Source: Rhizophagus irregularis (lineage: Eukaryota > Glomeromycota > Glomeromycetes > Glomerales > Glomeraceae). Taken from it: a stretch of DNA of 64,000 bases. The position numbers were made by a program, and so were the translations under genes. Location of the stretch: positions 2,620,001 through 2,684,000 of the forward strand of contig NC_089458.1 of NCBI RefSeq assembly GCF_026210795.1. The letters run 5' to 3'. The notes under the pieces were generated by a model, which made no database searches, had not been told where the DNA came from, and saw only the letters and a list, made by a program, of their open reading frames with translations. Positions 48,478 through 58,610 of this stretch are shown in pieces. Each line of letters starts with the position of its first letter. The stretch's first letter is position 1.

Positions 48478-49656
48478 TATATATGAAGTCGAAATTAAAG
48501 CCCAAAAGTAGAAATATTTCGACTTGGGAAGGTCAAAAGTCGAAATTAAAGTCGAAATGGTCAAAATTACATCATAGTCATGTGATTTTTATAATTATAA
48601 TTTAATATAAAATTTTAAACGTGAATAACTCCGTCAATATTGATGGTACAGATATGATATACATATCATTGGAATCCTCTCGATGAGCTGAATCCAACCG
48701 CATAAAGATCATAAAAATCGAATCACTGGATGCGGAGTTCGTTAACTTTGAATTTTAAAATTATTGTTTACTATAAAAATTATAAGACTATTTAATACCA
48801 AATTTTAAACGTGAATAACTCCGTCAATATTAATGCTACAAATATGAAATACATATCATTGGAATCCTCTCGATGAGCTGAATCCAACCGTGTAAAGATC
48901 ATAAAAATCGAATCACTGGATGCGGAGTTCGTTAACTTTGAATTTTAAAATTATTATTTACTATAAAAATTATAAGACTATTTAATACCAAATTTTAAAC
49001 GTGAATAACTCCGTCAATATTGATGGTACAGATATGATATGCATATCATTGGAATCCTCTCGATGAGCTGAATCCAACCGTGTAAAGATCATAAAAATCG
49101 AATCACTGGATGCGGAGTTCGTTAACTTTGAATTTTAAAATTATTATTTACTATAAAAATTATAAGACTATTTAATACCAAATTTTAAACGTGAATAACT
49201 CCGTCAATATTGATGGTACAGATATGATATGCATATCATTGGAATCCTCGCGATGAGCTGAATCCAACCGTGTAAAGATCATAAAAATCGAATCACTGGA
49301 TGCGGAGTTCGTTAACTTTGAATTTTAAAATTATTATTTACTATAAAAATTATAAGACTATTTAATACCAAATTTTAAACGTGAATAACTCCGTCAATAT
49401 TGATGGTACAGATATGATATGCATATCATTGGAATCCTCTCGATGAGCTGAATCCAACCGTGTAAAGATCATAAAAATCGAATCACTGGATGCGGAGTTC
49501 GTTAACTTTGAATTTTAATATTATTGTTTACTATAAAATCATATAACTATGACGTAATTTCGACCATTTTGACTTTTGGAGGGGCTCAAGTCAAAATCAT
49601 TTCGACCATTTCGACCATTTCGGAGGTCAAAATTAACCAATTTCGGTTTCATGTAT
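48478..49656. mobile_element. 1179-bp element with internal 190-bp tandem repeats, nested in pogo
   Basis: Inserted in the transposase tail, with 9-bp duplications AGCTGTAAT at 48469-48477 and 49657-49665. Subterminal regions form inverted repeats: GTCGAAATGGTCAAAATTAC (left) against GTCAAAATGGTCGAAATTAC (right, complement), followed by CATAGT(C/T)AT(G/A)TGATTTT. The outer 20 bp match only loosely. A 9-bp duplication suggests a Mutator-like family. No protein is coded. Confidence 0.78.
48611..49552. repeat. five 190-bp tandem repeats
   Basis: Copies begin at 48611, 48801, 48991, 49181 and 49371, exactly 190 bp apart and more than 95% identical by eye. Each contains CGTGAATAACTCCGTCAATA, a fold-back TTGGAATC...GAATCCAA around CTCTCGATGAG, and AATCGAATCACTGGATGCGG. 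High identity means recent expansion or homogenisation. Confidence 0.95.
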
Positions 49657-52123
49657 AGCTGTAATAGGATCTTGTAAATTTAATTCATCAATCATTTCTT
49701 GTAATTCTAAAGTAATTCTATTAATATCATCATTAATATCTTGATTCCAATCAGAATCATTTTCTTCAGGATTATTTCCTTTAAAATCAGGTAAAATACC
49801 TGTTTTTTCCCAACAGTGTTCAATTGTACTTGATTTTACAATGTTCCATGCTTTACTAACAAATGTTATAGCATCAAGAATATCAACTGGTGTTACATCA
49901 GAACTGCTTTCTTGAGCTAAATCGTACGTTTCTACTCTATTTGCAACTAATAATTTTCTATATTGAGCCTAAAATTATAAATATATGAATAAATGTTAAA
50001 GGAAATTTAAATTATAAGTAACAAAATATTAATAGAAAAAATTCAATAATTGGATTTACCTTAAAGCTGTTGATAATATCGGCATCTAATAGTTATAAAT
50101 GGGCAGTTGTATTAGGAGGAAGAAAATATACTTTAATATTTGATAATTGAATAGTTTCATCTAATAAATGTGTAGGCACATTATCTGCCAATAATAATAT
50201 TTTACGATTTTGCCATTTCATTAATTGGTTAAATTTATTTAAATAATCACGCTATACTGATACTTGCATCCATGCAGTACGATTCCAATAGTACCAAACA
50301 GGAAAATCATCTTTTTTAATTCCTTTTAAAACACGTGAAGTTTGCTACTTATGTATTACTAATGCAGGTAATTTATGGCTACCATCGGCATTACAAGTTA
50401 AACAACTGTAATACGATTCTTTGATTTTTTAGTACCAGAAATATAATGATCTGAAAGCGTTTTTGATGGTTCTAAATTCCAAAATAAAGCTGATGTATGT
50501 ACATAAAATTAGTTAATAAAATTATAAATTTGCACTAAATTTAACCTGTTTTTACCTGTTTCATCAACATTATAAATATCACAAGGATCATATTGTTCAA
50601 TAATTTCTTGCAAAATTTTGCGCTCTTCTTCCAGTGTTTCTAAAGGTGCACTATTTGCTTCACCAGCTCTATTAATTTGCCTTACATTATATCATTTTTT
50701 AAATTTTATTAACCATCCATCTGAAGCGGTAAAAAATGTTATTTGTAGCCTAGTTGCAAAATTCAAAGTTTTAGATTTTAATACATCTCCTGTAATAGTT
50801 AGATTTGATGCTAACGCTTGCTGCATCTACAAATACAATACAGATTCAATTTCTGAGTACTTGGCACCTCTATCCCGTTTTTGATCTTTAAATTCCTTAT
50901 TTGAAATATTGATGGATATCCATTTATCTTTTTCTTTTAATATTTTACAAACTTGTGGCTTTGATATACCAAACTTTTTAGCAAGATTTTCCTGATTATA
51001 TAATGGATTATCTCTTTTCCACTCGCATAATTCTTTTTTTTCTGTGAAAGATAAACTTTCCCTTTTACTGGTTGATTCTGCTACTTTTCTTTTCCTTTTT
51101 TTATCGGGTGGCATTTTGAAAACAAAGAAAAAAAAGTGTTAATGTGTTATAATGGATAGGCATTTAAATTAACTAAAAATGATTAATATCATGTGATATT
51201 CACTATAACAAGTATAAATTTATAATATATGTTCTATATTTAAATTTTTATTAAATTTATATAGAATGAACTGGGAAAATAAAAAAAGTTCACTATAAGC
51301 CAAATTTACTATAACGAGCTTTGACTGTATGCAATATTAAAATTTCGTAAATTTGGGCATGAGTTTATGATACAACTTATAGATTTATCTGTAATCCAAT
51401 ACGCTTCAGCAAAATGGAACTGTTGCAAATCATGGCAATTTTCTGCGATCTCAAACAAAGATTTATTGCTAATATTTTCACAGTAAGAAATATTTAAATG
51501 TTCTAATTTACGGCATGATTCTATGATTGTACATAAGCCCTTATCGGTTATTGCTTGAGTATTCCATAAATTAAGATATCTTAAATTAGGATATGATTCT
51601 GCTATTATAAATAGTGATTTATCACCATAACCTATACAACCTATACTATCTTTGAAATCTAAATAAACTATATTTGGGAACATTTTTACAATACTTTTTA
51701 TTTTTTTATCTGAAAATGAATGGTAAAAAGTAATTTTTAGGTGGGTTGTATTTAAGACATAAGCTGGCTTATGTTTTTCATTTATTAATTTTATAAATCT
51801 TTTACATCGAGTACGGTCTCTCTCATGATAAGTATAATCGTCTAGGAAATGATGGCCATATTTCAGGTCATTCCCTTTTAACTCGATGCGTTCTCATAGA
51901 AAAGAGGCACCACATCTGTACCACAATCGGGAAACAAATAGAGTAGGGTAGAGGGATTTTTCTACTACTAGGAAATATAGAATCTGCTCTAATAGTTCTA
52001 GTATATTAATATTGCTAGAATGTGCCATGGATAATATATGCTGTATCTTTAATCGAAAAAATAAACCTCTATTCAACGCTCTTAATTATGCGGTAAGATA
52101 CCATATGCGCCTGATTAATCTCT

Positions 52124-52576
52124 TTAAACTACCACTCGCTTAACCTTTCTTGCTCGTGCCTTCCTTAGTTGCTTATGAGGAACATCCTTTTTTTCTTTTA
52201 CCTGATACCTATGGAACCCCTCAATTATCTCATCTAAATCAGAATCCTCAGAAGACTCGAACAAAGCTTTACCTTTTTTACCAATCAGCAAAGAAACTAT
52301 TTCATGTATTAAGTCGACCACAGCTTCCCTATCAACACATTCGTCCAGATCATCCAATTCAGCTTCCAATAAATTGACCTTCTTTTTAAGCTTTACATAT
52401 TCGAAATGATAATCTTCCAGTCTTTTTTCTAATGCCCAAATTTGTCCAGAGAGTGCTTTATATGCTCCTGCATTCTGTTTGTCCAGTCCAAATAACTTGG
52501 CTATTTTCTCTATATGTCTGATAACTTCCTGCTTACTGAGTGCACTATCAGATGAATGCTTTTGATCGATTACCAT
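52124..52576 (-). CDS. coiled-coil protein, 150 residues, unknown function
   Basis: Intact single frame from ATG 52576 to the stop at 52124. Residues about 15-95 are helical with a strong heptad pattern (IWALEKRLEDYHFEYVKLKKKVNLLEAELDDL). An acidic block follows (ESSEDSDLDEII), and the C-terminus is basic (RKARARKVKRVVV), possibly nuclear. It is the last member of a minus-strand series (primase-helicase, recombinase-like, this gene). It is the only member of that series with no visible break. I recognise no domain. Located 548 bp from the start of the dead F-box gene. Confidence 0.55.
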   Translation of the reverse strand: MVIDQKHSSDSALSKQEVIRHIEKIAKLFGLDKQNAGAYKALSGQIWALEKRLEDYHFEYVKLKKKVNLLEAELDDLDECVDREAVVDLIHEIVSLLIGKKGKALFESSEDSDLDEIIEGFHRYQVKEKKDVPHKQLRKARARKVKRVVV

Positions 52577-52699
52577 TTTTGTGATATTTTATATATGCTA
52601 TATCTTATCTCGAACAAAAAAATAAAATTAATAATGATATCCCGATCTACTAACCCATATATGTGATTATTTTCATCAAAGAGCTTGAATGCTTTTGCC

Positions 52700-53805
52700 T
52701 GATAATACGGTTCTCCCCATAACTGATAATTTACTATTGTATAGATTTACGGCTGGAGAGGCATGGCTTGTCGAACTGCGCGGTCGCTTCACTGGCAATA
52801 GTCATAGCGCAATAAATTAACGCGCAATTAAAACAACTGCAAAAATAAGCCTAATTTGCGCAAAGAACTAGGAAGTAGTAGTTTGCCAGTTTCAGGAAGG
52901 AACTCATCTTTTTTCAGAAATGTATTAAACCATAACACTCTGGGTTTTCTAGGGTCTCGTAACTGTCCAGAAGAAATTGCTTCCTGAATCCATACAAGCG
53001 ATCCTCTAGCTCGCTCCTCATTCTTCTCTAGTGATCTAAATACTCAAGGAATGTCTTGTTGTCCTCGATTTTTTGCATATCCAGTTACACCTTCATTAGA
53101 TATACGCAAGGTTTTTATTTCAGCAGAACGGATGCAGAGCATTATCGTTACATCAGCAAGGGCTTGTAAGCCAGGGGCTTTGGATACATTATACATATCC
53201 AATCTCTTCTTAACCGATTCTAACAAGAAGTGGTCCAGATAATCGATCCCTTCATCTTAACATTGTTTACTACGCTTCTTTTAGATTTTATTAGCTGAGC
53301 GGGTTATGTCTGGAATCAATGTAGCTGAGATAATTTTTTCTGAGGCTTTGAGGTTTCACAATTCTCTTCGAAGCCTAGAGATTCGTGATAAACTAGCACT
53401 AGCATTAAAAGCAGATTCAACTAAGGCTTTTGCTATAACTTTTACTTCTGCTTCATTAAGATTATCCTGAATGATACACTGGGCCAAATCTCTAATAGTC
53501 TCTTTCGGTAAAATTTGACATGTATTCACTGTATCCGGTTCTGCTTTTTGGGTGATATCGAGAGTATCAGGAACATTGGGTAAGGCTCCTCCTTTTTTTT
53601 GACCAGCTGTTAGCTTAGGAATTAATGCAAATACCTGTTCTTCGCTAAAATTGTATCCTTTTTTGAGACGTCATCGTGCCTGATCCCTCTTAACTTTATC
53701 TGTTAAAAGAATATCCAATGCCAGTACGTGTTTACTTAGCTTTTCGATACTCATCTCAGTATTGAACTCGTTTTCTGTTACATATCTAGTAGCGATGCCA
53801 GCCAT
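52700..53805 (-). pseudogene. broken gene, possible tyrosine-recombinase-like protein
   Basis: Start ATG 53805 (MAGIATRYVTENEFNTEMS). TGA at 53674 ends the first frame, and further pieces continue to about 52700 with several stops and shifts. The best block, 53226-53044, reads LQALADVTIMLCIRSAEIKTLRI, which resembles the first catalytic Arg region (L-x-R-x-x-E-I) of tyrosine recombinases. SSLRKLG at about 52862 could be the H/K-x-x-R block, and an IYTIVNY about 150 bp later could hold the Tyr. These matches are by pattern only and the middle is badly decayed, so the family call is tentative. If right, this is a Crypton-like or phage-type integrase beside a primase-helicase. Confidence 0.35.
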
Positions 53806-54687
53806 GTTATTATTTGGTAATATGTAAGATATTTGGTTATACCTAGGTTGTTTGGTATATACTATGCGGAGAAAGTTCAATTCGAAAAAATAAATAATTG
53901 TTCTGACATCCATGGTCAGTGAAAGCTATCGAAGGATTGGAGGAGCGAAAAAATAATGATATAGCTTATGCTGGATCTCTATGAGACCACCCACTATGGC
54001 CGGGATTTGCTCTGCAAATATTTGAAAATTACAGGTGGATAGGATATGCGAAAAAAATAATAATAATTCCCCCTTGATCTATTGATCTGCAGAATGAGAA
54101 AAAAAAAGATTCAAAGATATCTGCCTTGAAGTTCTTGAACAAGAGGGCCAGCTTTTTATTCGCTATTTACCAAAGCATACCATTCTTTTGGAGTGTGCTT
54201 ACCGTTTTTTCCATTCCTCATCAGTATCAAGCCAGAAGGATGTGATCCCATCTTTCTCGAAAGAATGGCGGATTATTTCTTCTCCTATTAATCTTTTCCG
54301 TACTGTCATGTCCATATATTTTTTGGGATCTTCTTCTACTTCTTTTGCATAACCACACATCTGAAAGTTAGTTTCCATTCTATCTTAAAATGCAATAGAA
54401 TTGAGACAGTCTTTTTCAGTGATGGTTATGAAGACATCTGGATTCTCTTCAAGTTCGACTGCCCTTTTTCTAAGATGATCTTCATGCTGTTGTCTAGCCA
54501 GGAGTATAGCAGATGATACTTGATTGATAGGCTCAAGAGGGTCGTGCTTGTTGCTTGTTTCTTTTGAAGGCATATTCACCACTTCGTTGATAAGTTTGGG
54601 AGAATCAGGAAGCTTGATAGTTTCAGAAGTCTTAGAAGTCTTGGAAGTCCCAGATGTTGAGGTGGCTGGAACTTCACCTGTTATATA

Positions 54688-54859
54688 TAGTCAAACCTTG
54701 ATATAATGAAATCTTGATATAGTGAATTTTTCAGACAACTATAATAAATTTCCCCTTGCTATAACGAATTAACCAATCAAATCTCTTAAAATCTTCACTA
54801 TAGCCCTATAGCGAAGTTGAGGTCTGGAACCTAGGGTTCGTTATAACAAGGGTTAACTG
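54688..54859. mobile_element. 172-bp pogo-type MITE
   Basis: Left end TAGTCAAACCTTGATATAAT, right end CAGTTAACCCTTGTTATAAC (complement), with TA at 54686-54687 and 54860-54861. The ends resemble those of the pogo element at 47992-51327 (CAGTCAAAGCTTGTTATA), so it may be moved by a related transposase. It interrupts the tail of the primase-helicase gene. Confidence 0.75.
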
Positions 54860-57073
54860 TAGTCGAAGAGGGTTTGGGTTAAATCGTCCTGTTTATCTGC
54901 TTTCTTATTTTTACTGATATTAGGTAAAGGCGTATTCTTTCTATCAGCTTGGCGCTCTGGCTGAGGCAGAATTGTTTTTAGAGAAATATTTTCTGGCACA
55001 TTGAATATACGTATATCTGTGATCTTATTTTTGGGTAAGTCAGGTTAAGGTATATCAGAAAATTCTTCGATATCGCCTAGGCCAGATTCACAGAGCTTAG
55101 CTACGATCTTGGAGCGGTTGAGAATATACTGCCACTCTCTTTTTCCACCACCTGTCCGCACTTGTTTGCTTTTAATACCAATTTCAGAAAACTTTTTTCC
55201 AGCAACTTTACTAGTCAATAGTTTTTCACCATTCTCTCCATACCATTCAAGATACTTTTGATATAATGATGTATGACTTTGTGTGATGTTCCATCCTCAA
55301 CCCTAGATGTAATATAGTTGATTATAAATCAAATGGAACTAGGAAGCTGATCACACATTATATCTATTTTCATTTTAGTTGCGGGAATTTCTTGTGGTTC
55401 AAAATCTGAAAGGTTATAACTAAGAAGATATCTCATGACTACTTCTGGTGCGTCGGGTGGTCAAGAACTTTTTCTAGTCGCTTAAAATACTTTGTATTGC
55501 CTCTACAACGTGAGGAAACATCAAAACAGATTACACGAGAATCTCCTATATCTATTTTGAGTGGGGTGTCCTGATTGCTTGTAACTATAAACCCAATGAA
55601 ATCTCTAATTTGCTTTGTTTCAATACCCTTACGCTCTATAGACACCCTTCCTTCCATTATGAAAGATTTGAGATGCCCGTTAAATTTATGCCATTCTGCA
55701 CTAGACATTCCAGTCTTATTCATAATAATGAGCTTTCAAGCTTGGATGGCACTATTAAAACGTCCAAGAATTTTTTCTAAATCTGATGTAGCATAGTGTA
55801 GATGTTCCCCTAGGACTTTATCACCAATAAAGTCAGTAATAATATTTTTCCCACATTGTTGTAATGTCGATTTTAGCACTAAAATTGATCAGGGTTTTTT
55901 TCTGGCTTTTGCACTAAATATGCCCACCAGTTTCAGATATATTCGTCAAGTCTTTCATCCCTACTACAGATTAAGTTCTTTACATACCAGAGAATCGGAT
56001 CCATAATTTCCTTATTAATTTCTGGCGTTGGCTTAGCTAAAAATTCTAGGAAAAGGTTAAAGAAATCTGTATTTGGCTGGGAAGCATTTATTGGATATGG
56101 AAGAAAGTTATAATCTTCGTAAATAATTAGACCTTTAGTAACTGCTTGATCTATCAATGATTTTAACTTTATCGATTTTCCACTATATTCGATTATATTA
56201 ATCTTGAAATCGGTAAGGTCTAGTTTAGTTTTCATATCAAAGTAAAACCCATTCTCTGCATCCTTACGCTTAAGAAGCCACAATATATATATATATATAT
56301 ATATATATTTTTTGTAGTGTTTCTTGCACACAGGCAACTGTTCGCTAGATAGCTTCATAAACTTCAGTGCGAGAGAATTTCTTACCCGAAGTACACATAC
56401 GTAATAAATTCCACCATACGAATGATCATTAGGGTCAGAAATTTCAGGCCTGTTTCTTCTGGAATTGGAAGCTTTTTTCCTATATAAAGCTGTCTCGCCA
56501 ATAGTAAGCTTTTTGAAGGTTTCTTTAAATCTGGGTTGCCTATCTTGGTTTGCTCGGTAGCAGAAAAAGCTGTAGGATTTTTTATTTCAGATAATATATG
56601 CATTATCACTGTCATGCTTTCGGTCACATATTGGGCAGTGTGATGGAGAGAGGCGAGATAGTGGAAATTTATCAGGAAAATTTTCAGATGGATATGAAAG
56701 ACTATACCCTTCGATGTTAGCTTCTTGAAGCAATCCTTCTATTAGTTCGAGTTCAGCATCGGTGGTGACATTATTTATGTTAGGGCATCTCCCCATTTCT
56801 GGCTCCAGAACAATTAAGAGAGGACTTTCTGCGATTTCTGATTTATCATTGGGCGGGCGAATCATGAAGTCAAAAATGATTCCATCTTTAGGGTGCATTG
56901 CTTTTTTCACTCGAATATGTTCTTCTGCTTTTTCATTGTATTTGGGTAATCCAAGCATCTGCAAGAAGAAAGAACTTTTATTTGCAATATTATCGATAAT
57001 ACTATTTCTCTGGAGAGATACTGGAAGTTTCTTACGGACAAGCTCAGTGAATACTGTGACCAGAGCGATATTC

Positions 57074-57207
57074 TTAAAGATGTTAGCCGTAATTCAAAAA
57101 AGTGTCGTAATACAAAATTTTTATATGCTGTAATTAATTAAGGCTATAAAAATCTTATAGCCGTAATTCAAAATTTTTTAAAAAATAATTAAGGCTAACA
57201 TCTTTAC
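57074..57207. mobile_element. ~134-bp palindromic MITE in primase gene
   Basis: TAAAGATGTTAGCCGTAATT at the left faces TAAAGATGTTAGCCTTAATT (complement) at the right. Inside, a second pair CTTATAGCCGTAATTCAAAA and complement-like GGCTATAAAAATC makes almost the whole element self-complementary. It splits the N-terminal code of the primase-helicase between SVRLSK and NIALVTV. Confidence 0.75.
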
Positions 57208-57312
57208 TTAGTCTAACACTATTATCACGAATTTTATATATAGATGCACCTATATCAGAGACTTTAAACAGGGGGCATCGAGGAACTCTGAAAGCTTGGA
57301 TTGTTCAGTCAT

Positions 57313-57431
57313 TTTTTTTCTCAAGCAATTTACGATAATTTATAGTTATACCAAATCTCAAGGTATATTATTCGCAAGAAAAAAGTTTAAAATGAAATTA
57401 ATTATCAGAGATTATTAATCGATATACATAA
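57313..57431. promoter_or_regulatory. short divergent intergenic region
   Basis: Only 119 bp separate the start of the primase-helicase gene (leftward) from that of the Cys-rich gene (rightward). It is AT-rich with TATA-like tracts (GGTATATTATT about 57361). Such close divergent starts suggest a shared promoter in a compact element. Confidence 0.4.
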
Positions 57432-57713
57432 ATGGGAGGCGAAAAAAAGGTAACACCCTGGAATTTTTATTATTGTCCATATATTCTTAGAACTGGCGAA
57501 GTGTGTAATCAGAGATGCTATAATCCAAAAGGATGTAAAGTCTATCGGGATTCTAGGCAAGTTGCTTGCAAAGAAAGTGGATGTAAAGAGATGACAAGAT
57601 CCAAATATGACTATTGCGATACGCATGCAAAAAAACATAGATTGAAAGAACATTACCATCAGAAAAAACTGGCTAAGCAAGCTGATGGTCCCAAAGAGAT
57701 TCCGCTCAAGTAA
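57432..57713 (+). CDS. small Cys/His-rich basic protein (likely zinc-binding), 93 residues
   Basis: Intact frame, ATG 57432 to the stop at 57711-57713. Two Cys groups: CPYILRTGEVCNQRC...GC (residues about 15-36) and CKESGCKE...YDYCDTHAKKH (about 46-67), the latter a C-x4-C-x10-C-x2-H pattern. The C-terminal third is strongly basic (KKHRLKEHYHQKKLAKQ). A nucleic-acid-binding role is plausible, and no family is recognised. It is divergent from the primase-helicase gene at 119 bp and is probably part of the same element. Confidence 0.6.
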   Translation: MGGEKKVTPWNFYYCPYILRTGEVCNQRCYNPKGCKVYRDSRQVACKESGCKEMTRSKYDYCDTHAKKHRLKEHYHQKKLAKQADGPKEIPLK

Positions 57714-57789
57714 TTTTAGGCTAATCGAAAGAACTTAAATAAGAATAAAAAGTTGTCACTATCCCTATGGCCTTTTGGACAAACTCAAT

Positions 57790-57935
57790 TCGCTAAAATT
57801 TCTTGGTAACGCTCTTGGTGATAAAATTTATAGCTATTTCGTATTTTTAGAGGTTTTTAGATAGATGTCACCATGTCACTAATAGTCACTAAGAAAATCG
57901 GACTACTTTACTTTTTATTTTTTTTTTATCTATGG
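57790..57935 (+). repeat. partial copy of the 600-bp dispersed repeat
   Basis: GGTAACGCTCTTGGTGA, GTCACCATGTCACTAATAGT and ATCTATGGGTAT match, in order and with divergence, the right third of the repeat at 17533-18132. It points toward the full copy at 58002, so the two form an inverted pair around an (AT)n tract. Confidence 0.6.
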
Positions 57936-57954
57936 GTATAGTAAAAATATAATA

Positions 57955-57985
<31 letters not shown>

Positions 57986-58001
57986 GCATACCGATAGATA
58001 T

Positions 58002-58610
58002 ACCATACTGATACCCATAGAAAATTCAATTTTTTTCCTAGAACTTTACTTTTTCTTAGTGACTCTTAGTGACATAGTGACAGATATAAAGGAAGACAAC
58101 CGAACATCCCCAAACTTCAAAAAAAGTATACAAGGTGTCACTAAGAGCGTCACTAAGAGCGTTACTAACAAATTTTCTTGGTGACGGCATACATATAGAA
58201 TGGATTCGATATTTTTTCCTATAACTTTACTTTTACTTAGAGACATTAGGAGCGCTCAAAAAATTAGCATATATATACCAGTAACAAATAGGCAATAGTT
58301 GGATCACAAATGGTGCAGGCCGACTATGGTAATGTACAGTTTTTTATATTTTGCATTTCAAATTCTTTGACCTGTGGGTCAGCAAAAGTCATGTGACCGG
58401 TGCAGTAAGGCACAATATAAATCGGCCAGCATTATTTCACAATTTCAGCCAGATCTTTGGGTATAAGAAGTCAGCATCCAAGCTGGCATAAAGAACTGGC
58501 AAATTAACAGAACTACTTTAGCTCCCTGCCAGTTCCTCACTAGTTCCATGACAGCTCCAAGGATACTATCAGGTTACTGTTATGGTGCTAAGCTGGATCC
58601 TCGAATCACA
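58002..58610 (-). repeat. 600-bp dispersed repeat, minus-orientation copy
   Basis: Reverse-complement partner of 17533-18132, more than 90% identical by eye over about 600 bp, with small indels (for example CCAGTTCTTTATGCCAGCTT near 58480). The 66-residue frame at 58046-58246 corresponds to the one at 17891 but has different ends, so it is not kept as a gene. Confidence 0.78.

Larger units (their letters stand above)
48154..51114 (-). pseudogene. pogo/Tigger transposase with CENP-B-type DNA-binding domains
   Basis: N-terminus at 51114: basic start, then a helix-turn-helix (SFTEKKELCEWKRDNPLYNQENLAKKFGISKPQVCKILKEKDKW) of CENP-B/pogo type. The second half is read only in pieces: a CENP-B-like segment about 50800-50640, then YNVDETGLFWNLEPS at about 50580, the first Asp of the DDE catalytic core. 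Many stops lie between 50420 and 50080. The C-terminal acidic tail (IPIELLSDEEIIAAI..., then TTLDSFMQC, stop 48154) lies beyond the inserted 1179-bp element. At least six stops or shifts make it non-functional. Confidence 0.87.
47992..51327 (-). mobile_element. pogo/Tigger-type DNA transposon (TA target)
   Basis: Ends CAGTCAAAGCTTGTTATAGT and CAGTCAAAGCTCGTTATAGT face inward, flanked by TA on both sides (47990-47991 and 51328-51329). Size is 3336 bp, or 2.15 kb without the nested 1179-bp element. It codes a CENP-B-like transposase on the minus strand. Host site: LRR region of an F-box gene. Confidence 0.93.
47480..52028 (-). pseudogene. F-box/LRR protein 2, broken by a pogo element
   Basis: Start ATG 52028 (MAHSSNINILELLEQILYFL), closely similar to copy 1. 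A TGA at 51894-51896 replaces the Trp that copy 1 has in LW-RRIELKG. LRRs follow (LRYLNLWNTQAITDKGL, LEHLNISYCENISNKSL, LRNFNIAY). At 51328 a 3.3-kb pogo element begins. LRRs resume at 47989 (LSIEYLNFAGVMAFHNDAL, LEHLELSGC), with TAG at 47700 in place of a Gln/Lys-type codon (LKL-x-YLNLGYC) and a slip near 47593. The tail ends SFSFETESESE with its stop at 47480. Joining the flanks at one TA leaves the two LRR frames two bases out of step, so the gene may already have been dead. Confidence 0.82.
54180..57312 (-). pseudogene. primase-helicase (AEP-type zinc region plus superfamily-3/D5-like helicase), broken
   Basis: Start ATG 57312 (MTEQSKLSEFLD). It is split at once by a palindromic MITE. 56964-56587 then reads MLGLPKYNEKA...FPLSRLSPSHCPICDRKHDSDNAYII, whose C-x2-C-x2-R-x-H-x-SDN pattern is the zinc region at the end of viral and eukaryotic-type (UL52/PrimPol-like) primases. 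After more code, 56358-55439 gives WYVKNLICSRDERLDEYI, then MNKTGMSSAEWHKFNGHLKSFI, RDFIGFIVTSNQ and RVICFDVSSRCRG, which match the helicase C-terminal domain found in NrS-1-type and D5-like primase-helicases (TSN and R-finger-like region). A long tail continues to about 54180. There are at least eight stops or shifts, plus two MITEs. The family is typical of large DNA viruses, plasmids and some mobile elements. Type cannot be settled here. Confidence 0.7.

Noticed and set aside
48611-49552. 190-bp array as a possible centromeric satellite
   Set aside because: Only five copies, neatly bounded by inverted repeats and a 9-bp target duplication, so it is an element insert.
51894-51896. TGA recoded as Trp in this genome
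   Set aside because: Intact genes here use TGG for Trp and TGA as a real stop (ACH1 ends in TGA). The dead genes also have other breaks.
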